Source of the DNA: Candidatus Heimdallarchaeota archaeon
Lineage (GTDB): Archaea; Asgardarchaeota; Heimdallarchaeia; Heimdallarchaeales; Kariarchaeaceae
Assembly (NCBI GenBank): GCA_029882335.1
Contig: JAOUKW010000194.1
Location: 1-7,622 of the forward strand
Direction: 5' to 3'
DNA: 7,622 bases
The translations under genes were made by a program, and so were the position numbers. Under the pieces are notes generated by a model. The model ran no database searches. It was given only the letters and a program-made list of their open reading frames with translations, and was not told the origin of the DNA. Positions 6,494 to 7,622 of this stretch are shown here, in pieces; positions within the stretch are counted from its first letter, which is position 1, and each line of letters opens with the position of its first letter.

Positions 6494-7622
6494 CTAAAAA
6501 ACAATTTTAATCTCTTTAGGGATTTTTTCCTTCAACTTTTCGAAATCCATTTTTGTCTTTACTTGTAAGTATGGTTTATCCTTATCCAAATACAAATCAT
6601 ATTTTGTTTTATCATTTTTATCAAACAAATCTTTTACGAGATCACGTAATTTCTTATTTCTAATTTCATTTAAATTTCTTATTTTAACACATTTATTGGG
6701 AAGAGTTGGAGGATCAATCGTCAAATTAACGTTGATAATTTTTTCATAATTAAATTTAGGTACACTAATATCCTTATCTTGCCATTTCAGAAATTCATCA
6801 ATAGATTCTGCAGTGATATTTTCTTTTTTCTCTAATTCTCCCAATAATGTGATTTTCTCATTTGTATTCTTAGAGGGGTTGTAAATGTAAATCTCTTCTG
6901 ATTCAATGTCATAAATTGACATTTCTCTAACAAAAACATATTCCAAATTATCTTTCCAGTTTTCTATTATTCGGATACCTTCTTTAATATCCGCTAAATG
7001 AATACCAACTTCAAATCCATTATCAAATGACATCTCATTAAAATTTGCGGTTGTAATATATACGTCATTTTTAGTAATTAAAAATTTCGCATGTAGGTAC
7101 TTAGAGGAGATAATAGTAACATTTGGAATTAACGATAATTTTTCATACACTGCTTGATTATCTCGATGAAGTCTCGTGTACACAAATACTCTATTATTAT
7201 TAGCATAATTAACTATTTTATCCCATAATTTGGTGTTTATTGAGATTTTATATGCTCCTATATGCAAATCTCCATTTGATTTTTCAATTAATTCAATCAT
7301 TTTATTTTGTAAATCATTATTAATGTGAATTGTTGAAGAGATAGAATTCCATTTGGTAAAATTTGGGGTTGATTTTTTATTTATACGTGCCCATTTTTTA
7401 TCCTGTAATTCATAATCTGCTTCCTCCCAAAATGCATATCTAAAAGCTTCGAATAATTCTTTAATTTCATAATTATTTAAAATTACTGCAAATTCAGGAT
7501 TCCTGGTCAACGCTTCAGTGGTTATGTTTGAAGTTAAAAGCATACCTTTAGCATTACTAAATGGATCAACTATAACAAATTTTGCATGTAGATGTGGAGA
7601 TCCTCGTACAAGACAATTAGTA
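6494..7622 (-). CDS. Phospholipase D-superfamily (HKD) protein, N-terminus outside the window
   Basis: The frame stays open to the window edge, so the ATG at 7543 is internal; 375 residues are visible. PLD-superfamily enzymes act on phosphodiester bonds in lipids or nucleic acids through two HKD motifs. Motif one reads HLHAKFVIVD (His at 7588-7586) followed by 'LLTSN', a complete H-x-K-x4-D...N. Motif two reads YLHAKFLITKND (His at 7093-7091) followed by 'YITTANFNEMSFDNGFEVGIHL'. His, Lys and Asn are present, but the Asp falls two residues later than the canonical spacing, with Lys in its place. The motifs are about 165 residues apart. Some 150 residues follow motif two: a charged linker, then a Lys-rich end ('KLKEKIPKEIKIVF') that I do not recognise. 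I see no transmembrane segment in the visible part, so a nuclease seems likelier than a membrane lipase. The missing N-terminus may carry another domain such as a helicase. The gene converges on the LRR gene. Confidence 0.8.
   Translation of the reverse strand, partial: TNCLVRGSPHLHAKFVIVDPFSNAKGMLLTSNITTEALTRNPEFAVILNNYEIKELFEAFRYAFWEEADYELQDKKWARINKKSTPNFTKWNSISSTIHINNDLQNKMIELIEKSNGDLHIGAYKISINTKLWDKIVNYANNNRVFVYTRLHRDNQAVYEKLSLIPNVTIISSKYLHAKFLITKNDVYITTANFNEMSFDNGFEVGIHLADIKEGIRIIENWKDNLEYVFVREMSIYDIESEEIYIYNPSKNTNEKITLLGELEKKENITAESIDEFLKWQDKDISVPKFNYEKIINVNLTIDPPTLPNKCVKIRNLNEIRNKKLRDLVKDLFDKNDKTKYDLYLDKDKPYLQVKTKMDFEKLKEKIPKEIKIVF

Noticed and set aside
1..7622. CRISPR array, tRNA, rRNA or insertion sequence
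   Set aside because: I saw no regularly spaced repeats, no tRNA-like cloverleaf, no rRNA segment and no transposase or terminal inverted repeats.

Overview
The window looks archaeal, and an Asgard (Lokiarchaeia-like) source is my best guess. It is very AT-rich, its genes lack Shine-Dalgarno motifs, and three genes have TTTAAATA-type TATA boxes. For two of these the box is centred about 25-28 bp before the start codon, the spacing of leaderless archaeal transcripts. The LRR protein has an 'N-x-L-x-x-I-D-L-x-P-L' repeat that I associate with Asgard proteomes. The domain-level call (archaea) is reasonably supported. The lineage call is inference.

Left edge, 1-137: a broken fragment on the minus strand that reads like the middle of a short-chain dehydrogenase/reductase (SDR). 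It has a stop immediately upstream and no start, and it runs off the window. It may mark where foreign DNA interrupted an older gene. Positions 230-3841: a restriction-modification (RM) locus. A TdeIII/MjaII-family type II restriction enzyme (plus strand, expected site GGNCC) converges on a DNA methyltransferase with a fused N-terminal helix-turn-helix (minus strand), with only two bases between their stop codons. Behind that methyltransferase, also on the minus strand, lies a second amino-methyltransferase split by a one-base frameshift, so that motif I (DPFCGSGTT) and motif IV (SPPY) fall in different frames.

Positions 3842-4161: a 320-bp divergent intergenic region with a TATA box facing each way and a perfect 9-bp inverted repeat. 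Positions 4162-6261: a 699-residue protein, apparently cytosolic, with about a dozen regular leucine-rich repeats and then a degenerate LRR-like half. Positions 6494-7622: the C-terminal part of a phospholipase D-superfamily protein on the minus strand. Both HKD motifs are visible, but the N-terminus is outside the window.

Working model: an RM cassette whose intact methyltransferase probably protects the host from the linked nuclease and may also regulate transcription through its HTH. The second methyltransferase appears to be decaying or frameshifted. The LRR and PLD-like genes next to it may be further accessory or defence genes, but nothing in the sequence directly ties them to the RM system.
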